From Candidatus Rokuibacteriota bacterium (GTDB lineage Bacteria; Methylomirabilota; Methylomirabilia; Rokubacteriales; CSP1-6): DNA of 64,000 bases. Positions 35,040 through 44,939 of the stretch are shown here, piece after piece; position 1 is the stretch's first letter; each line of letters begins with the position of its first letter. Both the position numbers and the translations under genes were made by a program. The notes under the pieces are model-generated. The model saw only the letters and a list, made by a program, of their open reading frames with translations. It was not told the DNA's origin and ran no database searches. The stretch lies in NCBI GenBank assembly GCA_003221515.1, contig QHSI01000106.1:1-64000 (forward strand), given 5' to 3'.

Positions 35040-36939
35040 TCACGCGCCGACCTCGATCAACAGATTGCCGAGCCGATCCGCGTGGCAGCGCTGGCCCGGA
35101 CGGACGAGCGTCGTCGACCACTCGTCCTCGACCAGCGCTGGTCCGGGAATCGTTTGGCCGGTCGCCAGCGAGGCGCGCTCGTAGCGCGGCATCGTGATGC
35201 CGCCGGTCTCGCGGAAGTAGGCGCGGAGCGTGCCGGCGGGCGACGCGGGATTCGAGTTGGCGGGGGCCGGCAGCGTGGCGTCGTCGCGGACGAGCTGCGC
35301 GGTCACCCGGAGGTTGATGCACTCGACGCTCTCTCCGGTCGCGTAGCCGTAGAGCTGGCGATGGCGCCGCTCGAACGCCGTCCGCAGCGCGTCGGGGCTC
35401 GCCTCGCCCACGTCGATCTCGAGCTCGTAATTCTGGCCGGCGTAACGGAGGTCGGCGCTGCATCCGGGAGGTCTGCACGGCGTCGTAACGAAGCGGCGAG
35501 ACCAGGCACCCGAGCGCCGAGAAGGCGCCGGAGTGCGCGGGCACGACGATGCGCGAAATGCCGGCGTCGCGCGCCAGCGCGCCGGCGTGCACGGGTCCGG
35601 CGCCGCCGTAGGCGATCAGCGTGAACTCGCGCAGGTCGTAACCGCGCTGCACGGAGACCAGACGGAGCGCGCGCTGCATGTTGGCGTTGGCGACTTCGAC
35701 GACCGCGTGCGCGGCGTCGAGCAGCGAGAGCCCGAACCGGCGGCGCAGCGGGTCGAGCGCCGCCTCCGCCCGCGCGCGGTCGAGCCGGATCGATCCGCCG
35801 TAGATCCGCTCGGGGTTGAGATAGCCGAGGATCAGATCGGCGTCGCTGACCGTGGGCTCGTGGCCGCCGAGGCCGTAGCAGGCGGGGCCGGGCGCAGCGC
35901 CGGCGCTCCGCGGGCCGACCTTGAGCCCGCCGGTCGTCTCGACCCACGCGACCGAGCCGCCGCCGGCGCCGATCGACTCGACGGCGACCGCGGGCAGCCG
36001 CACCGGATAGTCACCGAGCTTGCGCTGGCGCGCCGTCTCCGGCACGCCGTCGGCGACGAGGCACACATCGGTGGTGGTGCCGCCCATGTCGAACGCGAGC
36101 GCGCGCGGCAGGCCCAGCGTGCGCGAGAGGTGCGCGGCCGCCGCCACGCCGGCGGCGGGGCCAGACATGGCCATCGTGAGCGGCCGCGCCCGCGCGGCCT
36201 CGACGGACATCATGCCGCCGGCCGAGTGCAGGAGATGGATCGGCACCGCGCGTTCGCCGGAGGCCAGCCGCGCCACGAGATCATCGAGGTAGCGGGCCGC
36301 GAGCGGCATGACGGCGGCGTTGAGCACCGTCGTGGACGTGCGCTCGTATTCGCGAAACTCGGCGTTGATCTCGCTCGAGACCGACACGAAGGGGAAATGC
36401 GGCGCCAGCGCCAGGCGGAGCGCCTGCTCGTGGGCCGGGTTCGCGTAGGCGTGGAGGAGACAGATCGCGACGCTCTCCACGCCCTCGCTCCGGAAGTGTC
36501 GGATGATGTCGGGGAGCTCGGCGAGCTCGAGCGCGGCGAGCACCGAGCCGTCGGGGCCGATGCGCTCGCTGACCTCGGCGCGGAGCCGCCGGGGCACCAG
36601 GGGCTCGGGCTTGGCGGGCAAGTCGAGCCGGTAGAGGTGCGGCCGGTTCATGCGGCCGATCTCGAGCACGTCGCGGAAGCCGCGCGTGGTAACGAGACCG
36701 ACGACGCCGACGCGCCGCTCGACGATCGCGTTGGTGACCAGCGTGGTGCCGTGGGCCAGCGACGCGCACGGCCCGGCGACACGCGCGACCGCGGCCAGGC
36801 CGGCGAGGACGCCGCCCGCCGGATTGTCGGGCGTGGTCGGCACCTTCAGCGTGCTCATCTGGCCGGCGCCGTCCCACGCGACGAGATCGGTGAAGGTGCC
36901 GCCGACGTCCACGCCCACGCGCACGCCGGCGGTCGTCAT
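35040..36939 (-). pseudogene. hyuA: Hydantoinase A / N-methylhydantoinase A gene with internal deletion and frameshift
   Basis: The first 490 codons encode a normal HyuA of the acetate-kinase/Hsp70 fold: GVDVGGTFTDLVAWD, HGTTLVTNAIVERR, MSGPAAGVAAAAHL, FDMGGTTTDVCLV, SIGAGGGSVAWV, ending SPLRYDAVQTSRM near 35470. The frame then reads Arg-rich noise. The true C-terminal segment (ADLRYAGQNYELEIDVG ... GNLLIEVGA) resumes in another frame at about 35456 and ends at 35040. About 50 residues that normally lie between these blocks are missing. This is therefore a deletion plus frame change, not a simple indel, unless the consensus is wrong. Confidence 0.9.
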
Positions 36940-37493
36940 GCCACCGTGAACCGTGCGCGGATCTCGTCCGGCCGCTCCGAGTACGGCGGGATCTCCTCGT
37001 GCGGGTCGAACGCGACGTCGAGCACCAGCAGCGCCGGCGAGCGAGCGTCGCGAGCCCGCGGAAACGCGGCGTGTAGGGTCGCGACGTCAGGGACGGGCTC
37101 GACGTGCGTGAGGCCCAGGCCGCGCGCGAGCCCGACCCAGTCCACGGGCGCCGCCGGCAGCGCCTGGCCGCCGGAGGATTCGTAGTGGCGATTCACCCAC
37201 AGCAGCGCCGTGAGGTTTTCCGGCCGCGCGGCGGCGACCGTCGCCAGCACGTTCGGGCTCATCATCAGCGAGCCGTCGCCCTCCAGCGCGATCACGTGGC
37301 GGTCGGGCCGCTGCAGCGCCATGCCGAGCGCCAGGGGGATCGCCGCGCCCATCGAGTCGCAGAGAGCGATGCACGGCGCGGGCACCGCGAGGTGAGGCAG
37401 ATAGCGCGCGTTGGCGCCGAGGCAGGAGACCAGCACGTCGCGCGGTGTGAGCATCGCGACGAGCGCCTCGAGGAACGTCTTGCGGGGCGTCAC
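36936..37493 (-). CDS. ThDP-dependent decarboxylase beta subunit (sulfopyruvate/phosphonopyruvate decarboxylase-like)
   Basis: A 185-aa protein corresponding to the ThDP-diphosphate (C-terminal) half of 2-keto acid decarboxylases. The ThDP motif GDGSLMMSPNVLATVAAARP is followed by an N in WVNRHYESSGG; CDSMGAAIPLALGMALQRP precedes it. In the ComD/ComE-type enzymes this is the beta chain and needs the alpha chain encoded just upstream. GTG at 37493 overlaps the alpha-chain stop (GTGA), and its own stop overlaps hyuA (ATGA). Likely substrate is a phosphono-, sulfo- or other 3-substituted pyruvate; this is inferred from family only. Confidence 0.85.
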   Translation of the reverse strand: MTPRKTFLEALVAMLTPRDVLVSCLGANARYLPHLAVPAPCIALCDSMGAAIPLALGMALQRPDRHVIALEGDGSLMMSPNVLATVAAARPENLTALLWVNRHYESSGGQALPAAPVDWVGLARGLGLTHVEPVPDVATLHAAFPRARDARSPALLVLDVAFDPHEEIPPYSERPDEIRARFTVA

Positions 37494-37984
37494 TCGAGAT
37501 CCCCGCCGGTGATCAGCAGCACGTACGGGCCGCGCGACTCGTCCGCGAGCTCCACCCCGCGGGCCACCTGGGCCGCGAGGTCTTCGGCGCGGTCCGCCAG
37601 GGCGTAGGGCAACCGCCAGGCGCCGAGCGTCGCCTCGGTCACGCGTCCCTTCGGGGTGTGGTAGTAGATCGGATCGCGCCCGTCACCGCGGTAGGACACG
37701 ATGAAGAAGCACGGGATCCGGTAGAGCTCGACGAGCCCGGCCAGGACGCCGCCGCAGTTGAGGAGGCCGGCGTTCTGGATCAGCACGGCGCCGCGCCCGC
37801 CGGCGAGGCTCGCTCCGCAGGCGATCGCCACCGCTTCTTCTTCGCGCGCGACGTCGACCGCCCGGATCTTGGCAGACGCGCGGACGGCCTGCATCAGCCG
37901 CCCGATCCAGGTGTCGGGCACCGAGGCCGCCAGCGTCACCCCCGCGGCCTCGAGGCCGGCGACGATCCGTCGCGCGCCGCTCAG
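37490..37984 (-). CDS. ThDP-dependent decarboxylase alpha subunit (sulfopyruvate decarboxylase-like), probable CTG start
   Basis: A 164-aa ThDP pyrimidine-binding half: REEEAVAIACGASLAGGRG carries the catalytic Glu, and NAGLLNCGGVLAGLVELYRIP and FIVSYRGDG follow. Homologues begin MSGAxRIVAGLxAAGV; here that stretch reads LSGARRIVAGLEAAGV starting at CTG 37984, which follows the upstream TGA by one base. The first standard start in frame is GTG at 37939, 15 codons inside the conserved block. With CTG the length matches ComD-type subunits. No clear Shine-Dalgarno is present. Confidence 0.82.
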   Translation of the reverse strand: MSGARRIVAGLEAAGVTLAASVPDTWIGRLMQAVRASAKIRAVDVAREEEAVAIACGASLAGGRGAVLIQNAGLLNCGGVLAGLVELYRIPCFFIVSYRGDGRDPIYYHTPKGRVTEATLGAWRLPYALADRAEDLAAQVARGVELADESRGPYVLLITGGDLE

Positions 37985-37985
37985 C

Positions 37986-39194
<1,209 letters not shown>

Positions 39195-39213
39195 CAGGCT
39201 CTCTCCTTCGTAC

Positions 39214-39265
39214 GCGCGCCTCGGCCGGCGGGGCCCCAGCCCCGCGACGGCCTGCAGCGCGCACT
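39214..39265 (-). repeat. REP-like hairpin repeat, single copy
   Basis: One unit of the dispersed repeat, on the minus strand in the 75-bp gap between the ThDP gene and the acyl-CoA dehydrogenase. It keeps the core GCGGGGC-TGGG-GCCCCGC stem-loop and the flanking GGCCG/CGGCC arms. Outer ends differ slightly (GCGCGCTGC and GAGGCGCGCG) but still pair. No second tandem copy is present here. Confidence 0.75.
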
Positions 39266-39269
39266 GCCG

Positions 39270-40901
39270 TCAGTGCTGATAGCGCGGCAGCGTCTTGAGC
39301 GGCGCGAAGAACACCGGTCGCGCCATCCGCCCGACCGGCACCTCGATCAGCACGGGGCGGTCCATCTGGATCGCGTCCGCGACGAGCTTGCCCACCTCGC
39401 TGGGCTCCTTCGTGCGCCGGCCCACCGCGCCGTACGCCTCGGCGAGGCGGACGAAGTCGGGGTTGTGCAGCTCGGCCGCGAACTTTCCGCCCCAGTGCTC
39501 GTCGAGGTCGCGCGCGACGTTACCGTAGGCGTTGTCGTTGAACACGACCGCGACCACGTTGATGCCGTGCTGGACCGCGGTCGCCATCTCCTGGGCGTAG
39601 TACATGAAGCCGCCGTCGCCCGCGATCATGACCACCGGCTTGCTGGGGCACGCGACCTTGGCGCCGAGCGCGGTCGGGTACTCGAAGCCGAGGTTGCCGG
39701 AGTACGACGAGTTGATGTAGGTCCGCGGGCGGTAGACCGGGAAGAACGGGCGCGAGAAGTAGCCGATCTGCGTCATCCCCGCGATGACCACCGCGTCCTC
39801 GGGGATGCCCTGGCGCAGGGAGCGTAAGATCGACGAGTTGGGCTCCTGCGTCATGAGCGCGGCGACCTCGCGGCGGAGCTTCTCCCGCTCGCTCTTGCGC
39901 GAGGCGCGCGGCTTGCCGCCGGCGCGCAGTCGCTCCAGCAGCGCTTCCAGCGTAGCCTTCGCGTCGCCGACGAGGCCGGAGGTCTTCTTGTGGTTGCGAC
40001 CGATCTCGTCAGGGTCGGCGTCGATCTGGATCACCGGCAAGTCCGGCGGGAACATCGCGATCGCGCAGCGGGTGCCGACGGCCAGGACCACGTCGACGCC
40101 GTCGAGGTAGCCGCGCAGCGGGCTCTTCGGGAAGAGCCCGGCGCCGAGCGAGAGATCGTTCGCGTCGCTGATCGCGCCCTTGCCCTCGGCCGTCTCCACC
40201 ACGCCGGCCTGGAGGTGCTCGGCCACCGCCGCCAGCGCCTCGTGAGCGCCCGAGAGGTGGACGCCGCCGCCCGCGTAGATCGCGACTCGCTCGGCGCGCA
40301 GCAGCGCCTCGGCGGCCCGGTCGACCTCGGCGGCCGGTGCGCCGGCACGCGGCGGATGCGCTCCCACGGCCGGCAGCGTCAGCTCGACTTCTTCCTCCAT
40401 CGTGTCCCAGGGCATGTCGATCGCGACCGGGCGCGGCCGACCGCTGCGGAGCTGGGCGAACGCCTCGCGCACGATCCCCGGCGCGTCCGCGACCTGCGTG
40501 ATCGTGCGACGCCATTTCGTGGAGCCGGCCAGCGCGTCGAGCTGGTCGTCGAGCTCGTGCAGCACGCCGATCTTCTTGCCGATCTGGTTGCGCGGGATCT
40601 GTCCCGCGATCATCAGCACCGGTGAGGAGGCGGCGTACGCGGTGTTGAGACCGGCGGAAGCGTTGAGGAGCCCGGGCCCCGGCACGGCGACGGCGACGCC
40701 GATCCCACCGCCGGCGCGCGCATAGCCGTCGGCCATGTAGGTCGACGAGCCTTCGTGTCGCACGGTGATGAAGCGAATCGGCTCGTCGCGGAACGCGGTG
40801 ACGATGCCGTAGAGCTGGACGCCGGGCAGGCCGAACGCGACCTTGACGCCTTCACGGGCCAGAGCTTTCACGATCGCTTCGCCGCCGGTCATCCGCGCCA
40901 T
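39270..40901 (-). CDS. Thiamine-diphosphate-dependent enzyme, acetolactate-synthase-like
   Basis: A 543-aa full-length ThDP enzyme with the three classical domains: N-terminal pyrimidine-binding (FGLPGVQLYG, VRHEGSSTYMADGYARA with the catalytic Glu), a central domain, and the C-terminal ThDP motif GDGGFMYYAQEMATAVQHG with NDNAYGN. It lacks the acetolactate-synthase FAD-domain features that can be checked by eye, and likely acts as a benzoylformate- or oxalyl-CoA-type decarboxylase or carboligase. AGAGAGGA precedes the ATG, and a GATAAT box lies about 45 bp upstream. It heads the 14-kb leftward run. Confidence 0.92.
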   Translation of the reverse strand: MARMTGGEAIVKALAREGVKVAFGLPGVQLYGIVTAFRDEPIRFITVRHEGSSTYMADGYARAGGGIGVAVAVPGPGLLNASAGLNTAYAASSPVLMIAGQIPRNQIGKKIGVLHELDDQLDALAGSTKWRRTITQVADAPGIVREAFAQLRSGRPRPVAIDMPWDTMEEEVELTLPAVGAHPPRAGAPAAEVDRAAEALLRAERVAIYAGGGVHLSGAHEALAAVAEHLQAGVVETAEGKGAISDANDLSLGAGLFPKSPLRGYLDGVDVVLAVGTRCAIAMFPPDLPVIQIDADPDEIGRNHKKTSGLVGDAKATLEALLERLRAGGKPRASRKSEREKLRREVAALMTQEPNSSILRSLRQGIPEDAVVIAGMTQIGYFSRPFFPVYRPRTYINSSYSGNLGFEYPTALGAKVACPSKPVVMIAGDGGFMYYAQEMATAVQHGINVVAVVFNDNAYGNVARDLDEHWGGKFAAELHNPDFVRLAEAYGAVGRRTKEPSEVGKLVADAIQMDRPVLIEVPVGRMARPVFFAPLKTLPRYQH

Positions 40902-40945
40902 CGCCGGTCCTCTCTCAGAGCCGCTGGTTCGGGTCAGAGCCGCAG

Positions 40946-40951
40946 ATTATC
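40946..40951 (-). promoter_or_regulatory. -10-like box GATAAT upstream of the ThDP enzyme gene
   Basis: GATAAT read on the minus strand (40951 to 40946) lies 44 bp before the ATG at 40901, in the 101-bp divergent gap shared with the Fpg/Nei gene. Unlike the leaderless candidates it leaves room for a leader with a Shine-Dalgarno (AGAGAGGA). No convincing -35 box is seen. Confidence 0.4.
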
Positions 40952-40988
40952 ACGTTGCCTCGGCTCCCCGCTCGCGGGGGTCCCATCG

Positions 40989-40994
40989 TACACT
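40989..40994 (+). promoter_or_regulatory. -10-like box TACACT, 8 nt before the Fpg/Nei gene
   Basis: TACACT ends 8 nt before the ATG at 41003, with no Shine-Dalgarno. It fits the leaderless arrangement seen at four other starts in the window. Confidence 0.45.
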
Positions 40995-41002
40995 ACCGCC
41001 CG

Positions 41003-41845
41003 ATGCCCGAGCTTCCTGAGGTCGAAGCCGCGCGGCGGCTGCTCACGCGCACGGCGGTTGGACGGCGCATCGTCACGGTCAACGTCGTGCGCGACCCGAT
41101 CGTATTCCAGGGCGTGAGCCCGGCGCGCGTGCGGAGGGCGCTGCTCGGACGCCGAATCCTGGCGGCACGGCGGCATGGCAAGCATCTGTGGCTCGAGCTC
41201 GACGGCCGCCCCTGGCCCTGCATCCACTTCGGGATGTCCGGCGAGATCGAAGTCCGTGGCCAGCGCCGCGGCCGATTGATGACCGAGGGCCGTCGCGCGA
41301 ACCAGGACGTCTGGCCACCGCGTTTTCTCCGCCTGCTCCTCGCGCTCGACGACGGCACCGAAGTCGCGTTTCGCGACGCGCGCCGGCTCGGCCGCGTGCG
41401 CCTGCGCCACGACCCGCGCGCGGAGCCGCCGATCAGCCTGCTCGGCTTCGACGCCCTCCACGAGCTGCCACCCCTACGTCGGCTCATCGCGCTCTGCGGC
41501 GAGCGCGCGGCGCCGATCAAGGCCCTGCTGCTCGATCAGTCGTTCTCGGCGGGCGTCGGGAACTGGATCGCCGACGAGGTGCTCTATCAAGCCCGCATCG
41601 ACCCACGCCGGCGCGCGCACACGCTGACGGCGGCCGAAGTCGGACGCATCCGCGCCCAGCTACGTCTCGTCATCACCACCGCGGTGCGCGCCGGCGCCGA
41701 CAGCGACCGGTTCCCCGCGAAGTGGCTCTTTCACACGCGATGGAGCAAGCGCGAGCGGCGTCCGATGACGGTGAGTGGCGAGCGCATCCGGTATCTCACC
41801 GTCGGCGGGCGTACCACGGCGTGGGTTGCTGAGGTTCAGCGCTAG
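41003..41845 (+). CDS. Formamidopyrimidine-DNA glycosylase family protein with zinc-less finger
   Basis: A 280-aa Fpg/Nei DNA glycosylase/AP lyase for oxidised bases. The catalytic N-terminus PELPEVEAARR (Pro2, Glu3) is intact, and the H2TH domain (LLDQSFSAGVGNWIADEVLYQA) is present. Bacterial Fpg normally ends with a four-Cys zinc finger; here there are no such cysteines and the C-terminus reads WLFHTRWSKRERRP ... YLTVGGRTTAWVAEVQR, matching the zinc-less finger of plant and fungal FPG1 and NEIL1-type enzymes. The ATG choice is forced because Pro2 is the nucleophile. Confidence 0.95.
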   Translation: MPELPEVEAARRLLTRTAVGRRIVTVNVVRDPIVFQGVSPARVRRALLGRRILAARRHGKHLWLELDGRPWPCIHFGMSGEIEVRGQRRGRLMTEGRRANQDVWPPRFLRLLLALDDGTEVAFRDARRLGRVRLRHDPRAEPPISLLGFDALHELPPLRRLIALCGERAAPIKALLLDQSFSAGVGNWIADEVLYQARIDPRRRAHTLTAAEVGRIRAQLRLVITTAVRAGADSDRFPAKWLFHTRWSKRERRPMTVSGERIRYLTVGGRTTAWVAEVQR

Positions 41846-41899
41846 CGTGTGTCGGGGAGCGGTCGGGCGTAGGATGACGGATCGACGGAGGGCTTGTCG

Positions 41900-42424
41900 A
41901 TGGCGAACATCGCGCCGCTGCATCTGATGAGGTGGATCGAGGAGCACAAGGGCCACTTCAGTGGGCCAGTCGCGAACAAGGAAGTCTTTCCCGAGAGCGA
42001 GTTCATCTATCAGATCGTCCGCGGGCCGAACGCGCGGAACGACTTTCACATCGACCCCGGCGACGAGATCTTCTTCCAGCTCGAGGGCGATATCACCGTG
42101 CGCTGCATCGACGAGACCGGCACGCCGCGCGACATTCCCGTGCGTGAGGGCGAGGTGATGCTCTGCCGCGCCGGCACGCCGCACTGCCCGATCCGTCCCG
42201 CCAACACGTGGGGTCTCGTCATCGAGCGCAAGCGGAAGGCCGACGAGCTCGACAAGCTCGCGTGGTTCTGCGAGCGCTGCGGTGGGCGCCTCCACGAGGC
42301 GACCTTCTCGTGCGCGAACATCGAGGTGGAGCTTCGCGAGGTCATCCAGAAGTTCAACGCGAGCGAGGCCCTGAGGACCTGCCGGAAGTGCGGCGCGGTG
42401 CTCCCGGTGCCCGCGGGGGCCTAG
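41900..42424 (+). CDS. nbaC: 3-hydroxyanthranilate 3,4-dioxygenase
   Basis: A 174-aa cupin dioxygenase that opens the ring of 3-hydroxyanthranilate, an intermediate of the kynurenine route and of nitroaromatic breakdown. NDFHIDPGDEIFFQLEGD carries the iron ligands His and Glu, GTPHCPIRP the third His, and two CxxC pairs (CERCGG, CRKCGA) form the bacterial rubredoxin-like site. The ATG at 41900 has CGGAGG eight bases upstream; TTG at 41894 is an alternative. No other kynurenine-pathway gene is visible nearby. Confidence 0.93.
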   Translation: MANIAPLHLMRWIEEHKGHFSGPVANKEVFPESEFIYQIVRGPNARNDFHIDPGDEIFFQLEGDITVRCIDETGTPRDIPVREGEVMLCRAGTPHCPIRPANTWGLVIERKRKADELDKLAWFCERCGGRLHEATFSCANIEVELREVIQKFNASEALRTCRKCGAVLPVPAGA

Positions 42425-42875
42425 ACCGCAGAGCCGGCTGGGTCACCCCGCAGAAACGCCGCGACGCGTCCGGCCGCGGTCTTCCCCTTGCGGGTCATGA
42501 CACGGATCGCCGTCTCCCACACGGCCTTCGTGACGGTCTTCGTAAGCTCCGCGACGACGCCACCGAGCATGACGGACGCTTCTCGGGTGGCCGCCTTCCG
42601 TGTCAGCTTGGGGCTCGGCAGGGGCATCCCCGAGCTGTAGCGCTTCGCGATGCAGCCAACCCGGAACGTGAGCAGCGCGTTCACGGTGCCCTGAAGCAGG
42701 CAATCGGCGAGCACCGTGGCGACCGGCGCGAGGACGTGTTCTTCACGAGACGCCTTCTCAAGTTGGTCAAATGACCGGGAAAGGCCGGATCGGTGTCCGA
42801 CATCGGCGGGACCAGCGGCTTCGGCAGGCGGACGAACAGGAACAGTGGAACGCCGAGGCAGACCTGCTCGGTCAT
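42421..42875 (-). pseudogene. DUF697-like protein remnant with disrupted 5' part
   Basis: This fills the 42425-42894 stretch. The frame ending at 42421 encodes a DUF697-like segment: FDQLEKASREEHVLAPV, ADCLLQGTVNALLTFRVG, CIAKRYSSGMPLP and a helical, basic C-terminus. Its only standard start is GTG at 42714, inside the conserved block; the frame is open further upstream but has no start there. The ATG at 42875 opens a different frame (MTEQVCLGVPLFLFVRLPKP) that ends at 42681. The two look like halves of one frameshifted gene. Confidence in the family is moderate. Confidence 0.45.
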
Positions 42876-42894
42876 GGCACCGCCGCTGCCGGCG

Positions 42895-43752
42895 TCAGCG
42901 CCCGTAGTTGTCGATGAGGAAGCGCGAGATGCTGTGGCGCGACGGGAGCCCGGGGAGGTTCGAGCAGGGGAACCACCGCGCGTCCTCGAGCTCTTCCGGA
43001 TCCACCTTGATCTCGCCCCCGGCGTAGGTCGCGACGAAGCCGACCATGAGCTGGCTCGGGAACGGCCAGTTCTGGCTGCCGACGTAGCGGATGTCCTTCA
43101 CGTCCACGCCGACCTCTTCCTTCACCTCGCGCGCCACGGTGCTCTCGAGCGATTCGCCGTTGTCGACGAAGCCGGCGACGAGCGCGTAGCGATTGGGCGC
43201 CCAGCCCGCCTTCCGCGCGAGCAGCACGCGGTCGCCGTCGCGCACGATGACGATGATGGCCGGATGCAGGTGCGGGTAGTGCTCGTACCGGCAAGCCGGG
43301 CAGCGCTTGCCCCACTCGCCCTCCAGGCGCTCGGTGCGATCGCCGCAGCGCGGGCAGAAGCCGCTGGTCGTCTCCCACCAGAGCGCCTGCATCGCCATGC
43401 CGCCGAGCGAGAGCATGTCGTCGGGCAGCCGCGCCCCCGCCATCGGCACCAGCGTCTCGCGCACGTAGCCGTCGGGCACGGCGGCCTCGCGCGGGAGCGA
43501 GACCACCCAGCACTCGGTCTGGCCCAGCGTGCCGAGCCAGAACGGCTCGCTGGATCCGCCCAGGCCGGCAGGCCGCGCGCCCGTCGGAAAGCGAAAGCCC
43601 TCGCCGTCCGGCTGCACGATCAGCTTCTGGTCCTGGACGATGAGCCAGTGACCGCGCCGATCCGGCGGCTTCGTGCCCTTCTTGGCGGGGACGAACGACG
43701 CGCCGATGCAGTCGCGGTTGAACGGGAGGTTGACGGTGAGCGGTGTCGTCAC
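42895..43752 (-). CDS. nudC: NAD(+) diphosphatase / deNADding Nudix hydrolase NudC
   Basis: NudC hydrolyses NAD(H) and removes NAD caps from RNA. The 285-aa protein has the zinc ribbon CPRCG ... CPACRYEHYPH, the Nudix box GFVDNGESLESTVAREVKEE (GX5EX7REX2EE) and the NudC-specific SQNWPFPSQLMVGF. GTG at 43752 has GAGAGG just upstream and follows the LLM flavoprotein stop by 26 bp. The N-terminal domain is divergent, as usual. Confidence 0.94.
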   Translation of the reverse strand: MTTPLTVNLPFNRDCIGASFVPAKKGTKPPDRRGHWLIVQDQKLIVQPDGEGFRFPTGARPAGLGGSSEPFWLGTLGQTECWVVSLPREAAVPDGYVRETLVPMAGARLPDDMLSLGGMAMQALWWETTSGFCPRCGDRTERLEGEWGKRCPACRYEHYPHLHPAIIVIVRDGDRVLLARKAGWAPNRYALVAGFVDNGESLESTVAREVKEEVGVDVKDIRYVGSQNWPFPSQLMVGFVATYAGGEIKVDPEELEDARWFPCSNLPGLPSRHSISRFLIDNYGR

Positions 43753-43763
43753 GGTGTCCTCTC

Positions 43764-43793
43764 TCAGAACCCGAGGGTTCAGAACCCGAGCGC
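43764..43793. repeat. Tandem 15-bp micro-duplication spanning the LLM gene stop
   Basis: TCAGAACCCGAG occurs at 43764-43775 and again at 43779-43790, with period 15. On the minus strand it duplicates the last codons (CTCGGGTTC) and TGA of the flavoprotein gene, leaving two in-frame stops in a row ahead of nudC. It is probably a slippage product. Confidence 0.7.
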
Positions 43794-44903
43794 CCTGATT
43801 TCCGTGGGCTCGCCGGCGCGCGGGGCCGCCGCGGGCGCCGTCCCGAGCTTCTTGAGCGCGGGCATCACCTCGGTGGCGAACAGCCGCATATTGCGCTCGG
43901 CCTCGTCGTAGGGCATACCGGCGTACGAGAACACGCCCACGAAGTGGCTGTTGCCCACGCGGTCGCGCACGTCGAGGATCTTCTCGAAGCACTGCTCGGG
44001 CGTGCCGTACACCTGAAGGTCGGTGAAGTAGTCGATGACCTTGTCGGTGCCGTACTGCGCGATCTTCTCCGACATCTTGCCGTAGTACTCGTAGCCCTTC
44101 GTGTGGGTCAGGTGATCACCGGCGAACTGGTAGTGGTCGAGCACGGTCAGGTAGTAACCGCCGATCCAGCGGCGCGCCATCTCGCGGGCCCGCGCGGCGC
44201 TCGGGTCGCAGAAGGTCCAGCCGGCCGACACCGGCGGCGGCGCGTCCACGCCGTTGATCTCGCGGTAGATCCCCCGGTAGGTGTCGAGCTCGCGCGCGAC
44301 TTCCGGCCACGGCTTTTGGGGAATGATCAGGAGGCCGACGCCGAGGCGAGCGATGATCGGCATCGAGTCCGGCGAGACGGCGGCGGCGTAGGCGCGGCCG
44401 CGGAACGACTTGAACGGCGCCGGCCGGATCGCCGCGCGGGGCTGGTGCACGAACTGTCCCTGGTACTCGCAGTAGCCGGTCTCGAGCCCGTGTAGCAGCA
44501 TCTCGGCGGATTCGACGAAACGCTGGCGCGACTCGTCCATCGAGAGGCGGAAACCGTCGAACTCGACCTTGCCGGCACCGCGCCCGAGGCCCAGGATGAG
44601 CCGGCCGCCGGAGATGCTGTCGAGCATCGAGACTTCCTCGGCGACCCGCATCGGATCGTGCCACGGCAGGACGACCACCATCGAGCCGAGCTGCGCGCGC
44701 TCCGTGCGCCCGGCCATGTAGGTGAGGAACTGGAGCACGTCCGGACACATCGTATAGTCGGTGAAGTGGTGCTCGACGCCCCAGATCGACTCGAACCCCA
44801 GCGGCTCGGCGAGGTCGGCGAGCCTGAGCTCGTTGCGGTAGACCTCGCGATCGGCGCGCGCCTTGCCGGGATTCTGAAAGACGGCGGCCATTCCGACGTG
44901 CAT
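43779..44903 (-). CDS. LLM-class flavin-dependent monooxygenase
   Basis: A 374-aa luciferase-like (F420 or FMNH2) TIM-barrel oxidoreductase. MHVGMAAVFQNPG at the start, FESIWGVEHHFTDY, SMVVVLPWHDPMRVAEEVSMLD and GRLILGLGRGAG are the family hallmarks. A Shine-Dalgarno (GGGGAG) precedes the ATG at 44903. It oxidises an unknown small molecule, and a linked reductase is not visible. It is transcribed towards nudC and diverges from pepP across a 36-bp gap. Confidence 0.92.
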   Translation of the reverse strand: MHVGMAAVFQNPGKARADREVYRNELRLADLAEPLGFESIWGVEHHFTDYTMCPDVLQFLTYMAGRTERAQLGSMVVVLPWHDPMRVAEEVSMLDSISGGRLILGLGRGAGKVEFDGFRLSMDESRQRFVESAEMLLHGLETGYCEYQGQFVHQPRAAIRPAPFKSFRGRAYAAAVSPDSMPIIARLGVGLLIIPQKPWPEVARELDTYRGIYREINGVDAPPPVSAGWTFCDPSAARAREMARRWIGGYYLTVLDHYQFAGDHLTHTKGYEYYGKMSEKIAQYGTDKVIDYFTDLQVYGTPEQCFEKILDVRDRVGNSHFVGVFSYAGMPYDEAERNMRLFATEVMPALKKLGTAPAAAPRAGEPTEIRALGF

Positions 44904-44926
44904 AGGAGGCTCCCCTTTCGCCGTTG

Positions 44927-44932
44927 TATTAT
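44927..44932 (+). promoter_or_regulatory. -10-like box TATTAT, 7 nt before pepP
   Basis: TATTAT ends 7 nt before the ATG at 44940, so a transcript starting at the usual distance would begin at the ATG itself. There is no Shine-Dalgarno. Read on the other strand the same AT-rich patch gives TAATAC, a possible -10 for the divergent flavoprotein gene. Confidence 0.5.
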
Positions 44933-44939
44933 TGCGCCG

